Assembly: GCA_025765615.1 (NCBI GenBank)
Contig: JAIVFJ010000090.1
Coordinates: 62,001 to 126,000, forward strand
Length of the DNA stretch: 64,000 nt
Direction: 5' to 3'
Source: Zopfochytrium polystomum
Lineage: Eukaryota; Chytridiomycota; Chytridiomycetes; Chytridiales; Chytridiaceae
The notes below the pieces were generated by a model. The model ran no database searches. It saw only the letters and a list, made by a program, of their open reading frames with translations, and was not told where the DNA came from. This document shows positions 63,256 through 64,000 of the stretch, piece by piece. Numbering within the stretch: position 1 is the stretch's first letter; each line of letters starts with the position of its first letter. Both the position numbers and the translations under genes were made by a program.

Positions 63256-64000
63256 AGATCCAGAGAGGTGGAGATTCTTGATTTTGCCGATTTGTTCCCG
63301 GAAGCAGACGCCCTTGGGTTGAAGTTTTAGTGGGTCGATGGTTTTGACCCGAGAAATTGTGAGATCTTTAAATGTTTCGCGTCGACGGTGAGACTTACTA
63401 AAGACAGGCTCAACAACGCGACAGTAAGGACCTGGTTGGAGCCGCTCCTGTCGTAGGCACGATGGGGGAGGTAAAACGGAGGTGGAGGGAAGTGGTTTCG
63501 GCTGATCGGTGTCACGAAAAATGGACTGACACGAAGTCGGCCATAACGCGGTGTTGAGTAAATGGGGATTTTATCTCGGAGTTGGATCTGAGAGAATTCG
63601 AAAATCTAAAGCAAGTAAGGGCTTTTTGATGAGTTTAAATTAAAATAGGCGGAGCGAGCGTTTGGGGGCTCAGTGGCCGGGGGAAGCCTGAGGCGCATTC
63701 ACAAAGGAGGAGTTTTCCAGGGGTTCTTCTGATCTGGAATGGCGTCAGCCCATCAGATGACTGGGAGGTTAAGTGGAGCACCCATATTCTTTTTAATTGA
63801 AACACTAGGGAGATTTCAGGGATTTCCAAATCTCGTTTCAGAACCATTCTACAGTATTTGCACTACTGCGATGAGAGCCAATATCCAGCCTCTCCTGCCT
63901 GCAGCAAAACTTACAAAGTGGATGAGCTTCTCAATGCTGTTGGGAAGAGTTTTCAAAATCTCTACGAACTTGGTCCAAATGTTTCCTGTTGCCATTAGTT
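63256..64000. other. 5' flank of copy B and unassigned end of window
   Basis: About 63,260-63,590 matches the upstream flank of copy A in inverted orientation. The rest has only short frames; the last 160 bases contain an open plus-strand stretch running off the window (CDESQYPASPACSKTYKVDE-like) that could be an exon, but nothing is recognised. Confidence 0.4.

Noticed and set aside
1..64000. tRNA, rRNA, CRISPR, bacterial operons
   Set aside because: None seen on reading; introns, LTR elements and a eukaryotic gene set exclude a bacterial contig. A tRNAscan or Infernal run would settle small RNAs.

Overview
This is a nuclear window from a eukaryote, most likely an early-diverging (zoosporic, chytrid-type) fungus. 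The case rests on short GT-AG introns (often 60-150 bases, donor GTGAGT or GTAxGx), a Pho80/PCL-type cyclin, an Rcf2-type HIG1 protein, a DEAD-box helicase with a targeting-like N-terminus, and GC-rich genes with long homopolymeric Ser/Ala/Gly/Pro tracts beside AT-richer repeat DNA. The lineage call is an inference. No rRNA or tRNA gene and no CRISPR array was recognised.

The left part (1-25 kb) holds an Rcf2-like gene (5' partial), a Pho80-like cyclin, a TKL kinase with Sel1 repeats (TKL1), a weak hypothetical locus, two decayed F-box-like paralogues flanking an RPA-interacting-protein gene, LTR-retroelement debris, a multi-pass membrane protein gene (copy A), and a third, disabled TKL-Sel1 copy (TKL3). 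The middle (25-44.5 kb) is ordinary gene-dense sequence: a low-complexity protein, an ~806-residue helical protein, a small membrane protein, a probable mitochondrial DEAD-box helicase, a bacterial-type sugar-binding protein fused to a membrane anchor, Ypt7/Rab7, mitochondrial uL4, and an SNIP1-like FHA protein with an 11-base microexon.

The right part (44.6-64 kb) is repeat-rich. It has a complete PIF/Harbinger-type DNA transposon (terminal inverted repeats of about 250 bp, DDE transposase, partner ORF), LTR fragments, a second intact TKL-Sel1 gene (TKL2), a decayed Ty1/copia element whose reverse-transcriptase active-site aspartates read Asn-Asn, a solo LTR, and a truncated frameshifted copy of membrane protein A.

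The most interesting system is the TKL-Sel1 family. Each protein has an N-terminal helical region that looks like the MLKL/HeLo-type four-helix bundle, then a TKL kinase, then an array of 36-residue Sel1-like repeats. That order of executioner-like bundle, kinase and repeat sensor would fit a fungal regulated-cell-death or non-self-recognition receptor. TKL1 and TKL2 are near-identical in the bundle and kinase, lie in inverted orientation about 44 kb apart, and differ most in the repeat array. TKL3 carries a stop codon and a 1-base deletion. Gene models below were checked by intron phase and by the exon sums being divisible by three.
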